Below are positions 48,101-59,241 of a stretch of DNA of 64,000 nucleotides, piece after piece. The stretch's first letter is position 1. Every line of letters begins with the position of its first letter. A program made the position numbers and the translations under genes. The DNA is from Linnemannia schmuckeri (taxonomy: Eukaryota > Mortierellomycota > Mortierellomycetes > Mortierellales > Mortierellaceae), in assembly GCA_029449235.1 (NCBI GenBank), contig JANATG010000004.1:2852001-2916000 (forward strand). Direction: 5' to 3'. Under the pieces are notes generated by a model that was not told where the DNA came from, did not search any database, and saw only the letters and a program-made list of their open reading frames with translations.

Positions 48101-50504
48101 CCATGTTTACACATAGCTTATAGCTCATATCTTCCGGCAACGTCGGGAGGGACGAGACGGACAACACGGACCGGACTACAACCCTTTTCTGTTTCTTGCT
48201 CTCATCACTTTCCCCATTACAAAGACCGCTCGATACTAGCTTGTGTGTGGACAGGTGAGTTGGATTGGTTAGCCTAAATAAAACCGCCCAAACACACGCA
48301 TGGAAGTAAACGCAAATTGGGCGGCTCTCAAAAAATCACAGAAAACTGAAAAGAAAAAAAAAAACAAGCGAGAAGAGAGGAGGAACTAGAACGCGACAAA
48401 AAAGAGAGTTTTTCTCAGGTCCATGGACCATGAGAGATTCATGTCATCAATCCCATGAGGAGCAGAGAAGCAACCAGAGAAGCAAATAAGAAGAAAGGAA
48501 GGAAAGAAATAAGATAAGAGGAGCAAGGAGCAGAAGAGAAAAAAAAGAAAAGCGTGTGATCGACTGCTGTTTATATGCTGGCATTGTATTCTCAACACTA
48601 GGCTTCTTTTTGAGCAGATCCTTCATAGTCTACCACGAGTTGAGGACGACGAGGAGGAAGAGGCCAGGCAGGGCGAGGCATGGGTGAGAGACTGAGAACG
48701 TGAAGTAAGGTTAATCTCAGTCTTTTTTTATTCCGTCCCATGCTCCCCAACCCGGATATCAGATGTGCCGTTGAGTCACGAATCTTCCTCGTTTTGCTTC
48801 GTTTCCCGTCTTGTTCTGCTCACTCTTGCCACGATGGTAACTCCAGGGTGACATGTAACACACTCACACTCCTATACTTTTCTTTTCAGCGAGAGACACA
48901 ATGACACTGTCCGATGTCCGACTTCCCCTTCTCCTTGCGCTATTCCTGCCCCTATCGTTCTAGTTCTCCGACTCGGGATTAGGAATACCATTGGACAACA
49001 AGGGATCGAGATTGAAAGAAAATGCACCGAGCTGCATAAAAAATGAACGAAAGGCAAAATAGGGTATTGTTCCGGCCAAAATGTAAAAATACTCCCACAT
49101 CAACATCCGCGCCCCTTTCCTTCCACATCCAGTCTGTCCATGCTCACTCTGTTTGTTTTCCCTCCACCCTCCACCTTTCAAGTGTGTGTCTGTGTTCGCC
49201 TAATTTCAATTCTCTGAGCTCTTCTTATTCCTTCCATGGACTGTTGTTTGCTTCTCTGCCTTCAATATCATATCTTGTTAATCCATAGATGCTCCATATC
49301 CTACCTTCATGCCCCGCCTTCTCCCTTTGGATGGCTGACTCTCAGCACGATACCACCTGTACTTTATTCCCTTTTTGACCCTTCTCAATTGCTCTTCTAT
49401 CCCACACATATACACCGCCCAAGAGACAAGAAGCGACACGGACGACTAACTATCTATTCTACGCGCTTAGCAAAGTACACGGCATAACACGGCATGGCAA
49501 AGCAGGTGCAATTGGCAACTGCAAGACAAGGCATGTAGGCATGTATAGATCATATTTTTTCTTGTCACCCGCTGGAGGGGAGAGAGACAGAGAGCAAAGA
49601 AGCATAGCCTTGCAGGCACTGCCTCCTCCTCTCCTTATTCCTTCACATATAATCTTTTTTTTTTTGTTTCTGCGACATGTGGCTATGGCTGGTAGGATGG
49701 ACTGCATTCCATAGCATCACTACCGCAAAGTTTCATAGTACGGTGAAGCGCAGAAGGCTATGCGTGCGAACTTGACCAAAACTCCCATTCGCAAACGCAC
49801 CGCCTGCCTTGCCTTGCCCTGCCTTGCTGGTTTCTCTAGACTCTTGTCTATTTCCAGCAATGAAGCCTTCTAGTAGTCCTTTCCACATACACTCTACACA
49901 GTAGCACTGTAACAGAGAGAAAGAGACAGAAAAGAGGGATCGCCACATTTCAGCAGCCCCTCTCATCCTTCCTAAGACCTAAGAGTGGCGAAGTGAGGGA
50001 CGATGGGATAGAAAGGAGGATGGGGGACAGCGAATGTGCGTCAGAGCTAGGAGCCAGCGTCTCTCTCTACTGTACTGTACTTTACCGCATCTTCACACTC
50101 TCAACTTTACTCCGCCTTCTAATGTACCTCTCTCATCCATGCATGATGGCGCCAATTCTCCACACTGGCCAGTTAGTCCAGTTCTACGTATTGTACATAC
50201 CCATAGCCACACAACTAGCACCCCTTTTTTGTTTGCTTCTTGGTTTCAATGTAAGAAGTACATCTCCTCCTCTCTAGAAACATTATTTTTGGACACACAC
50301 ATCCTTCACTTGTTCCGCCTCTTCCTCTTACCCCATCTTTGTTTGCAAAGCGCTTTTCCACACTTATTTAGTGAGAAATAAGGCATATTTTCTAACAATA
50401 CACCTTTTTCACCGTAGTTCATCCATCCAAATAGACCATGGATTAACATCCAAACCCTTTACGTTTAGCATGTTTATTTGTAGAAAGCGAATGAGATATA
50501 TTCG

Positions 50505-50507
<3 letters not shown>

Positions 50508-50535
<28 letters not shown>
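50508..50535. repeat. T28 homopolymer
   Basis: Uninterrupted T run in the gene-free stretch. Confidence 0.9.
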
Positions 50536-50536
<1 letters not shown>

Positions 50537-50883
50537 GCTCACAACCTGCTGGATATGTCCTAAAAAAACAAGTCAGTGCTCAAAACACTTCCCCCTCCCA
50601 TCTTTAGCACTCCTTACCCACTTTTCACTAATATTGCTCAGAAACACGGATATTTCACCTGACTCTCTTTCCCCCTCGCTAAACCGCCGACAATGTATTT
50701 CTGGCCCCCTCCTCTCCCCCATTGCACATGGCCATAAGCAAGCCAGATTATGTACTGCACTACGATCGCAATCGATCGCAGTAAAATTAGCAATTGGAAT
50801 ATTAAGGCGGGAAGAACGGAATAAGCAACGGAGGAATCAAGAAGCAGGGCAATGGTTCAACACAAAAATACCTTCGAAAAACG

Positions 50884-50904
50884 AAAAAAAAAAAAAAAAA
50901 AAAA
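50884..50904. repeat. A21 homopolymer
   Basis: A run about 350 nt from the T28 run, giving an inverted homopolymer pair in the UGP1 3' flank. Confidence 0.9.
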
Positions 50905-51372
50905 TAAGGTTACACAGTTGTCCTTTGGAGGGCTACACTGCTAATCGAACACGGAACGAAGGAACTACGAGAGACACTTTGTAACGGAGAGGAGGAAAAA
51001 TGATTATGAGATATACCGATTCAAATGAAGGTCCAAGCAACAAAAGCGAAAATAGGTCATATGAAGTTGTCTTTAGGCTCATTGCACTATTGACCCTCAC
51101 CACAATCACCATTCAGAGACCCAGGTATAGGGAAGAATGGACTTGTGAACGGAGAAAGTGACGGGACAATAGATAGAAAGAGAGGGAGAACCTAAAGGCT
51201 TTATTTGCTGCTTATTCCACTTATGGTTTTCTTTGATTCGAGATTTTAAAAATAGGACACTTTTCATAGCAAAGACAGGCAGTTCATAGATCAGAAGGAT
51301 ATATTCATGGACGCGTAAAACAAGATGTAGAGGTAACTACGAAAAAAAGAAAAAAAGAGTTGAAAGAGATAC

Positions 51373-54022
51373 TTAATGATCAAGGATGTGGAGATTGCCA
51401 GAGACCACTTTGTTCTCGAGAATACTGCCCGAGGGGATATCGATATGAGAGCCAGCATTGGCCACAATAATGACAGTGCCCTTGAGGACAACATCCGACC
51501 CGAATGAGACATCACCCGTCACCGTCAAGTGGTCCAACTCGAGGATATGAGGCGGGTTCTTGAAGCGGGTCAGGAACGCATTGACCTTCTTGAAGTGATC
51601 GCCCAGTTTAACCAAGGGGACAGTGTTGAACATGCGCTTGGGGTTGATCGAAAGCTCGCCGTGGGTCAACGAGTACAGGTCCGACGTGACCAAGAACAGA
51701 TCCGAGGTCGATTTGACGGGCAAGAACCGGCTTCGGGGCACATTGACTCCGTGGGCGTTATGGAAATGCTTGATACCGGCACCAACAGCGGTCTCGAGCT
51801 GGATGACTTTCTCTCCGGAATCCGTCGTCTTGTTGTTGACAATCACCTCCAGACTCAACTCGCGGTCCTCAACTACACGCTTGATCGCCTTCAGGTTGAC
51901 CCACAGGTTGTTGGTGTTGAAAATCTTGAATTTTTTGATCGACTTGAAATCCTCCACATGCTCCGAGGGAACCTGCGCAATCTCGAGCAGACGGATTTGG
52001 CCCTCATAGTCGATCAGAGTACCTCCCTTGATATCGGCGCGGGTCTTGTCTGTGACCTCCATCAAGAACTCGGCTCCAGACTCGACCATATGGTTCAGGA
52101 TACCCTCATCGACCGTGGCACCCAAATTGTCAACGTTTGAGACAAAGACATACTCTTTACCATCTGCAATCAACTGGTCTAGCAATCCCGAGTTGTTAAG
52201 CGACTCAAACAAGTCTCCGTGGCCTGGAGGGTACCAGTCTGCGATATCTCCGTTGGGATGGCGAGGCGTGGGGAGGAGTGAATCCTTGTTGACACGGGGG
52301 TATCTCGACTGGTTGAACGTCAAGATTTCAATATTGTGAGTGGCGTACTTTTGGACAATGCGCTTCGTCTCGTCGTCCGTGTTGAACGAGTTCATCAAAA
52401 TGAACGGCACATTCACATTCTTTGCCTTATTCAAGTACTATTTCGTATAGGATGGAAAGTAACTGGCGTGAGAATCCTGTTTGTGAAAATATCAGAGCAA
52501 TTGACATCATTCCTTAGAAACCATATGAACAAAGGGGTTACCTCGATCTGACGAACAGAGAGATCCAAGAAGGTCATACCATCACGGACTTCAATAGCAG
52601 ACTTGGGGCCGACACAGCCCATGGTGGTTCCAAGACCTCCGTTGAGTTTTAAGACGGCGAGTTTGTTGAGGTGGGGGCTGGACTCGACCTTGGGGATACT
52701 GTCATAGGGGACGACCTGGTCCTCTGGGGGCGAGTTGACCTTGTCCCAGTTGATCTTTGTGCCCTTGCTTCTATCTGCCAGCCAGCGGTTGAACAGCAAA
52801 AAGAAGTTTCCCATCTCATTTTGGAACAGCTATCAAGGTATATATGGAGTAAGCACATGTGTAAGTAAGGAGAGCCTTGATAGGGTCGTATTTCTGCAAA
52901 GATTGCAAAGATTAAGAAAGAACCAGTCACAACAGCAGGGCTTGGATCGCCTTGTCCCCCGACGTCATTGCAACTCTTGATTGCATTGTCATATTTCCAT
53001 ACTCCCTGGGGAAGAAGAATGCACATCCAAGTAAGGAAAGACAAAGGGTCCTGTTGTTCGTTCTTGCATGTATATGTGCTGCATTGATGCATTGTGTATG
53101 ATGCTACTATGTCTGCCCTGCTGTTCTCATAGCTCCTTTTGTCCTGTAATTTGGCCGATTCACTCCGTGGGATATATGACTTGAGATGAGACAGATCCAT
53201 CCTTGACATTGGAGATGTCTGTGTATTCATCTCCAGTCGGGTATCCGTTTCTGACGCTCGTTTTTTGTTATTGTAATCATTACTGATCAACTGCCATCTT
53301 TATCCGCCGATTCGTGTGAATTGTTGGTGTTGTCGTTATGCTCCTTTATCCCTTTATCTTGCTTTGGTGTTTATTGTTGCTGCTGCTGTTGTTGTTGTTG
53401 TTGTTGTTATCGATCGATTACTCGTGAGAAACAAACGCGCTCGCACGAAAAAGTATAAAAAAACAAGAATTACCTTTCGCTCGTTCTCGTCCTTGACCTG
53501 GGAGATCAGACGGTTGAGCTCTGTACGCATCGCATTTGCAGCGGCAGCACTACTGGCACCTTGGAAATCCTATTTGTTTGTTGTATCCAAATGTAAAGAA
53601 GACAAAGGAAAAAGGCGTTAGTGTATTGCCACTATTGCGTTATTCTCATGTGGTGGGTTGTTCGTAGATATATAATGAAAATGACGTGTGAAGAGAAAAA
53701 AATGTAACAATGCCTTTTCTTCTCTTGTGAACCACAATCTCATAATGAACACAGAAACACACATTACACCTCTCATAACTTCCACAATGAGCACACAGAG
53801 TGAGAACGATGACCTTTTTCTTGTCAGTCGTGGATGCAGACACTGCAATGCGACCTCACAAGAAAAGGGCTTCGGTGACAGGGATGTAGACGTGGGCAAT
53901 AAAAAAAATAAGGTTCCTCTTGTGCTTTCCAAGTGTCGTGGCATGAAAGGGATGCAACTTACCAAGGTGGAGAGAGTGTGGGGGTGGTGAGGCTGTCCGG
54001 CGGCAGGAGTCAAGGATGCCAT
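51373..54022 (-). CDS. UGP1: UTP-glucose-1-phosphate uridylyltransferase
   Basis: Four exons: 54022-53963, 53569-53474, 52829-52542 and 52437-51373, all in phase, 502 residues (yeast Ugp1 499). The cytosolic enzyme makes UDP-glucose, the donor for glycogen, trehalose and wall beta-glucan. Motifs in order: LKLNGGLGTTMGCVGPKS (nucleotide-binding glycine loop), RQIEYLNK, PFILMNSFNTDDETKRI, WYPPGHGD, VFVSNVDNLGATVD, HFHNAHGVNVPRSRFLPVKSTSDL (substrate and catalytic region), and the C-terminal left-handed beta-helix (ITGDVSFG-like TVTGDVSFGSDVVLKG) ending GNLHILDH. The N-terminal exon is short and variable. Introns 1 (393 nt) and 2 (644 nt) are unusually long for this window, a pattern seen in strongly expressed fungal genes. 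Confidence 0.95.
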
Positions 54023-54136
54023 GATGTGAATGTGTTTTATGCTTGTCTGTGAAAAAAGGAGGTTATTGGGGTGTATGTGCTGTTGATTGGGAAGAGGAAT
54101 GAGAAGAAGAGTGAAGGGAGAGAAAAGCTGAGCGAG

Positions 54137-54147
54137 ACCCTTTTTAT
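54137..54147 (-). promoter_or_regulatory. TATA-like box of UGP1
   Basis: On the minus strand CATAAAAAGG lies about 115-125 nt upstream of the start codon at 54022. Confidence 0.4.
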
Positions 54148-54620
54148 GCTGTCCCTCCAATCATTAGCGCGATCTGCCCAATGACGCTCCGCCGTACTAA
54201 ATTCATGCACTTTTGACTCTTCTTTTTAGTTGCTCATTCGACGCCTACTTCCTTTTGCCTCTCTATACTTTTTTACTTTTCTACGACCTGCATCCGATGC
54301 ATTCACTCCTATTTCTTCATGCACATTACCGTGTATATCCATACTAGAGAAGGGAAATGAAGTAAAAGAAGAAGGAAAGAAGAAGAGCAAGATTCCCAGA
54401 GGAACCATAAACCATCTGCAACAACTGGACACACTTCCATACCTTTCCGGCTCCTTCGTTTTCTTGGACCCTTGACTTCTTGACTTGATAATGTGCGCTT
54501 GTCCGCCTTCCTCTTTGACGAAAATGGATTTCAAATTGAGAGCCGAGTTGACTTTTGACTCTAAGCCGTAGAAAAATTCGGATAATAATAGCATCCATTG
54601 GACAATTGAATAACATAGCC

Positions 54621-54659
54621 GGGGGGTACGAATTAAAAAATAGGGGGGGGAGGGGGGGA
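54621..54659 (+). repeat. G-run cluster
   Basis: Runs of 6, 8 and 7 G separated by a short AT-rich spacer and a single A, followed by an A run. The two long runs could each supply two G-tracts of a quadruplex. Confidence 0.7.
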
Positions 54660-55804
54660 GAAAAAAAGAAACAAAAGAAGAGAAAGAAGAGACGAGTCGG
54701 TAGCCAGCATTTATTGTTGGGACTGGGTGACGCGAAGGCTCAATTGTGAATCGTGGGAGTATTTCGCTTCCTTGTTTTCACTTCTTGTGTTGATATTTTT
54801 GTCTCTCTTTCATTCATCTTTTCTGGTAGATGCATCAAAATCGCATTGACCGATTTATGATCTCTCTCTTTCCATATGAACTAGCGTCCTCCCTATCAAA
54901 TAGCACTCCTTGTCCAAGCATAAAGAACCTCCTTGCTGTAAAAAATACACTGTTCATCGGTTCTTTAACGGTGACCTAGTCTTTGTTTGCGGTTTTAGTG
55001 ACGTTGTTGATTCTTTCAATAGCGGACAAAAGGATGATAGAGGAAAAAATGGGAAGAAAAAAAAAAGTTGGATTTCTTCCTTCTCTTTGTTTATTAGTTT
55101 GTTGTGCTAGTTGTTGTTGTTGGGATAACAACGTAGCTGTACGTTTGTGCCCTATTTCAAGTTCTTTCCCCTATCTCCCTTCTCGGAATAAAAATCCAAT
55201 GACCCAAGCACGCGCGGGGCAGTCTCTTTCATTGGCTGTGAGCGACGACGACGATGAGGAGAAGTGTGCTACTGCAGCATAATACAACCGCGTCTTCCTT
55301 ATTTCTTGCGCTCCTTACCTAGGCCATCAGGCGCGTGTGTCCTTTTGTACACATCTTTTCTACATGATCATAGTGAACCTCAATTATCCCCATACAAAGT
55401 CACTATCACCACATCCCATTACTACATAGCGACAGGGGCCATTCATTTATGATGAGCATCAATACTATGATTACGGCCCACAGATCAGTACCCAAAGATT
55501 CACTGTAGCCATGGATACCATGATATGACATGGACCTACCACAGTTTCTTCTTCTTCTTCCACTCTCCAGTTGCTCACCTCCATGATCTTTCCCTCCATA
55601 GCAAATAAAAAGGCGTATATATGCTCCTAGTTTTGTTCCTTTTTTAATATCAATTATATTTCTTACTTTCAGCATACTTCTTTCATCTATATCTCTCTCT
55701 GATGACAATCATTCTTCCTCATCTCTCTCTTTCACCTTCTCTCCTTCTCTCTTTCACCCTCTACTAACAAAAAAAAAGAAAGAGCAAGTCACCTCCTCAA
55801 GTAG

Positions 55805-55814
55805 TATATAAAAG
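55805..55814 (+). promoter_or_regulatory. TATA box of the Q/N/H-rich protein gene
   Basis: TATATAAAAG, a near-consensus TATA box, lies about 165 nt upstream of the start codon at 55978 and is preceded by CT-rich sequence. Confidence 0.55.
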
Positions 55815-55977
55815 AAGGACGATCATCCAACTTTCGTTTCTTCCGTCTCTTCTCTCAACAAACAAAATTTAAGTTGATTCCGCCTAGAAAAACACGTCCT
55901 TCCTCCGTCTTCGCCACGTATCCTTCTCACAACAACCCACTTACGCGTCAAACATTTAAGAACATCACCAACAGATA

Positions 55978-58900
55978 ATGGCACCAAGAAAAAAGGCCAA
56001 GCAGGCAAAAAGCAACTCTTCACCCGTAAGCGCCGATATTCCTATTCAGTCAACTGCCACTACCTCTACCCCGATCGCCACTGCCGCCGCTACCAGTCCT
56101 GATTCTACTTCTACCCCTGCCTCTGAATCTGCCAGTCCTGCCTCTGATTCCGCCACTGCCTCCGAACCTGAACCAACATCAGCCTCTGCCTTTGAATCCG
56201 CACCTGCAACAAAGCCTTCAAAGAAAAGCAGCAAGAAAGACGCTCCAGACGTGGCAGCTTCATCCTCCACAACTACCAACGTCACCATGACGGCAACAAC
56301 AACAGAAGAAACAACGCCTGCACAAAAGAGGCCTATCTCTGGAAGAAAAAGGGCTTCGCCAGTGAGAAAATGGGACATTCGTGACACTCATCCCGTAGAC
56401 AATTCCTCCGACGGAGATGAAGCGTCGACTTCATCTGAAGCTGCAACTTCGACTGCTATGACTTTAAACCCAAACTCGATCAGGGGGTGGAACCATGCAA
56501 CTCCGGAAACGATGGCCGCCGCTCAATCCAGCAGTTCTGGAAACAAGAGCAAAAACAACAGACAAAAGTCCACAACACCACCAACACTACCAGCATCCAC
56601 GGTCATGGTGGCCACAACAACAAATCAGCCTGCCGCCACAACCAATACTGTCACTGCCACGACTAGCAGGACCACAAACAACAGTATGAGCACTGCCTTT
56701 TCTACTAACATCGGCAACATCGGCAACATCGGCAATAACGCCAGCATCGACTTCGATCCCGATGCAACAGAGACCGATCCCGATTTAACAGAATCCGATC
56801 GCGACCACTCGGAAAGTGATTACGTCCCAGGGAACGGACAGAATCAATCGTCCGGACCTCGACATCCTCGACGTCCCCATCCCCCTGTTTGTCAGCAGCA
56901 AGCCCAGGTCCAAAGCATCAGTAACAACTATAACAACAGCAATAACTTCGGCCACGATGTTATTGGTATGGTAGAGAATATCCACCCTCCCAACGTTAAC
57001 GCCATTGCTGGCGGAGTGAATGCTTCTCTGAGACCTACTCTTTACTCATTCCCTCCGCATGTTTGGTCTTCGCGAGCTGAAAACAACGCCAGCAAGAAGC
57101 GTGGTCCTAACGGCGAGGAACTGATCTACCCTCGCATGGGCACATTCTCTCCTACACTGTGTCCAACTTCTGATTTTTCTCCATTGTCTGATACATCCGT
57201 TCCGTCTTTGCCTTTGCCTTTGTCGTCATCCTCTCAACCCGCTTCCAAGAAACCTCGCACTAACACCAGAACCAACACAATCACAGATACAGCCACAACC
57301 ACAGTACCATCAACAACTTTCTCGACCGGACGCTTCCCAGACAGAGATGCAGCTACTTTTTCTGCGACTCCCAATAATGGAGGAGGGCGAGGTGAAAGAG
57401 TTCCTGCAGCAGCAGCAACTGGTACAGCTAGGCAGACTGCACCTTCTCGGGCCACCGGGGCCACTAACAAAACATCAAGGCGCTATTGGACTGGATTGGC
57501 TGGAGCCATAGCCGCGCAGAGCAACGGTTATACTATCGCGGCCACCTTCAGCAACAACAGCGCGGGAATCGGTCACGCTGACAACGGCAACGGCGACAGC
57601 AGTGGCAATGGTGATGCTATGGACGTTGACTGTGGCAACCACGATGACAGAAACGATGACAGTAACGATGACAGAAACGGGAACGATAGCAGAGACAATA
57701 CTACCTACAACAGTACCAATAGGGATAGTAGTAACAACATCGTCAGGTCCGGAAACAACCTTATACGGCGTGTTGGAAACCAACCCATTATAGCCCACTC
57801 CCACATCCCACAGCCTGGAACCACTCCTGCCGAAATCGGGGCAGCCGTCGCCCTGACGCTTATCCGTCTCAGAGAGGAAGCATGGCAGCGTAAAGTTGAA
57901 GAAGAGCAACGCAAAGAGCGGCGGCGTAGTATGGAAGAGATGCGCAGAAGATTTGCCTTGACCACGCAACAGAGGGGATCTTCGGTTACACCATCCGGCC
58001 AGCAGACTTCTTTCTCACCCGCACCGCTCTCTTCATCCACGCAGTATGCACTTATCTCCATCCAGAATACTCCTCTACCTCATCAGATCCCTCAACAGTA
58101 CCCTGGGAATCAGAATCAGCACGGACAATCTTTTGCTGCTAGTGGTTCTGCTAGTCAAGCTCCTCATTTTCAGGTCTCTCAGTACCATGCTCCTAATTAT
58201 CAGCCTGGCAACCATGCTCAGAATACCCAACATTTACAGCATCAACAGCATCAACAGTACCAACGGCATTCTCAGCATTCTCAGCATTCTCAGTGGCAAC
58301 AGCATTATCAATCCTCCCAATCTTATCAGCCTTCACAGTATCGACAGCACCCTCAGCACATTCAGTATCCAGTGTCCCAATATCATCACCAACAGCTTAA
58401 TGTTCACCAATCATCTTTTCACCACGGGTCAAACCAACCCCATGTAGCATCCCCCCACAGCCCTCACAACTACTACAACCACAACGGTAACCACTTCAAC
58501 GGCAATTACTTCAACGGCAACCACCACAACTACAACCAGCAGTACGATCACTATAGCAACCGAAACCAATATTACAACAACAATCACTACAACGACAACC
58601 AGGAGTACAGCAACTACAACAATTACAACAACACCGCATCTTTCTCTACCTCTGCCCCTGCTGGCTCTCATCCTCCTCCTCCTTCTCCTCCTCCTCCTCC
58701 TCCTCCTCAACCCCATCCTTCTTCTCGCCCTTCGCAGGGATATCATAGCCATGGCTCCTATACCCACCTAAGCCCACGAAGGTACACTCCGTTTCCACCT
58801 CAGCTGCCAGACAGTCGTTTGACGAATGTGTACTCTAACCGCTACAGCACTAGCACTAGCAACAACACCCGCTATAGAATCCTCACATCCCCTGCACCCC

Positions 58901-59241
58901 AACCACCAGCAAGTGCAAGAGTATCACAGAACCCTGGTGGCTTAACCCAACACCAGTTCCCAGAGTGGGATCGTATGACACGTGCATCACAGGCCGAATT
59001 TGCGACACTTCCTCCAATCATGGCGCTGGCGGTTCAGGGGCTACAGACTCAGCAGAATGATCATGTTCCTACGCCTTCGCCTGCGTCTGTGCCTTCTTCG
59101 CATCCGTCGTCCGGTGCTGTCCAAGTGCCCCACCTCCTACAGCCGCAGCACCAACAGCAGCAGAGGTCAGAGAGCGATTACCAGAGTGAGAAGGATGAAG
59201 ACAACGATGCGGATGATGAGTGTAGCTCAGGATCAGCATAG
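55978..59241 (+). CDS. 1087-residue low-complexity Q/N/H/S/T-rich nuclear-type protein
   Basis: Single uninterrupted exon, an exception among the long genes here. It starts MAPRKKAKQAK, a likely nuclear localisation signal. Residues 15-110 are Ser/Thr/Ala/Pro-rich; about 230-280 are Asn/Ile- then Asp/Ser-rich. A short better-ordered stretch is near residue 500 (SRRYWTGLAGAIAAQ). A charged helix near 625-665 (AAVALTLIRLREEAWQRKVE onward, Arg/Glu-rich) is the only coiled-coil candidate. Residues 690-830 are Gln/His/Ser-rich, 830-890 Asn/Tyr/His-rich, then a run of prolines near 905-920 and an acidic tail (EKDEDNDADDECSSGSA). The composition is prion-like, as in many fungal transcription or RNA regulators. 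No catalytic or DNA-binding domain is recognised and I assign no function. A good TATA box and long uninterrupted frame support it as a real gene. Confidence 0.75.
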   Translation: MAPRKKAKQAKSNSSPVSADIPIQSTATTSTPIATAAATSPDSTSTPASESASPASDSATASEPEPTSASAFESAPATKPSKKSSKKDAPDVAASSSTTTNVTMTATTTEETTPAQKRPISGRKRASPVRKWDIRDTHPVDNSSDGDEASTSSEAATSTAMTLNPNSIRGWNHATPETMAAAQSSSSGNKSKNNRQKSTTPPTLPASTVMVATTTNQPAATTNTVTATTSRTTNNSMSTAFSTNIGNIGNIGNNASIDFDPDATETDPDLTESDRDHSESDYVPGNGQNQSSGPRHPRRPHPPVCQQQAQVQSISNNYNNSNNFGHDVIGMVENIHPPNVNAIAGGVNASLRPTLYSFPPHVWSSRAENNASKKRGPNGEELIYPRMGTFSPTLCPTSDFSPLSDTSVPSLPLPLSSSSQPASKKPRTNTRTNTITDTATTTVPSTTFSTGRFPDRDAATFSATPNNGGGRGERVPAAAATGTARQTAPSRATGATNKTSRRYWTGLAGAIAAQSNGYTIAATFSNNSAGIGHADNGNGDSSGNGDAMDVDCGNHDDRNDDSNDDRNGNDSRDNTTYNSTNRDSSNNIVRSGNNLIRRVGNQPIIAHSHIPQPGTTPAEIGAAVALTLIRLREEAWQRKVEEEQRKERRRSMEEMRRRFALTTQQRGSSVTPSGQQTSFSPAPLSSSTQYALISIQNTPLPHQIPQQYPGNQNQHGQSFAASGSASQAPHFQVSQYHAPNYQPGNHAQNTQHLQHQQHQQYQRHSQHSQHSQWQQHYQSSQSYQPSQYRQHPQHIQYPVSQYHHQQLNVHQSSFHHGSNQPHVASPHSPHNYYNHNGNHFNGNYFNGNHHNYNQQYDHYSNRNQYYNNNHYNDNQEYSNYNNYNNTASFSTSAPAGSHPPPPSPPPPPPPQPHPSSRPSQGYHSHGSYTHLSPRRYTPFPPQLPDSRLTNVYSNRYSTSTSNNTRYRILTSPAPQPPASARVSQNPGGLTQHQFPEWDRMTRASQAEFATLPPIMALAVQGLQTQQNDHVPTPSPASVPSSHPSSGAVQVPHLLQPQHQQQQRSESDYQSEKDEDNDADDECSSGSA

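Larger units (their letters stand above)
44296..51372. other. About 7 kb without a supported gene
   Basis: Largest gene-free stretch in the window, between the SOD start and the UGP1 3' end. It has purine tracts (a GAA-rich block near 45107-45175), a T28 and an A21 run, and many short biased frames. One weak exon-like segment on the minus strand is discussed in findings (47831-47711). No tRNA, transposon terminal repeats or reverse-transcriptase-like frame was noticed. Confidence 0.5.
54023..55977. other. Divergent intergenic region UGP1 / Q-N-rich protein
   Basis: About 2 kb between start codons, with a G-run cluster at 54621-54659 and TATA-like elements near each gene. Short frames only. 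Confidence 0.5.
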
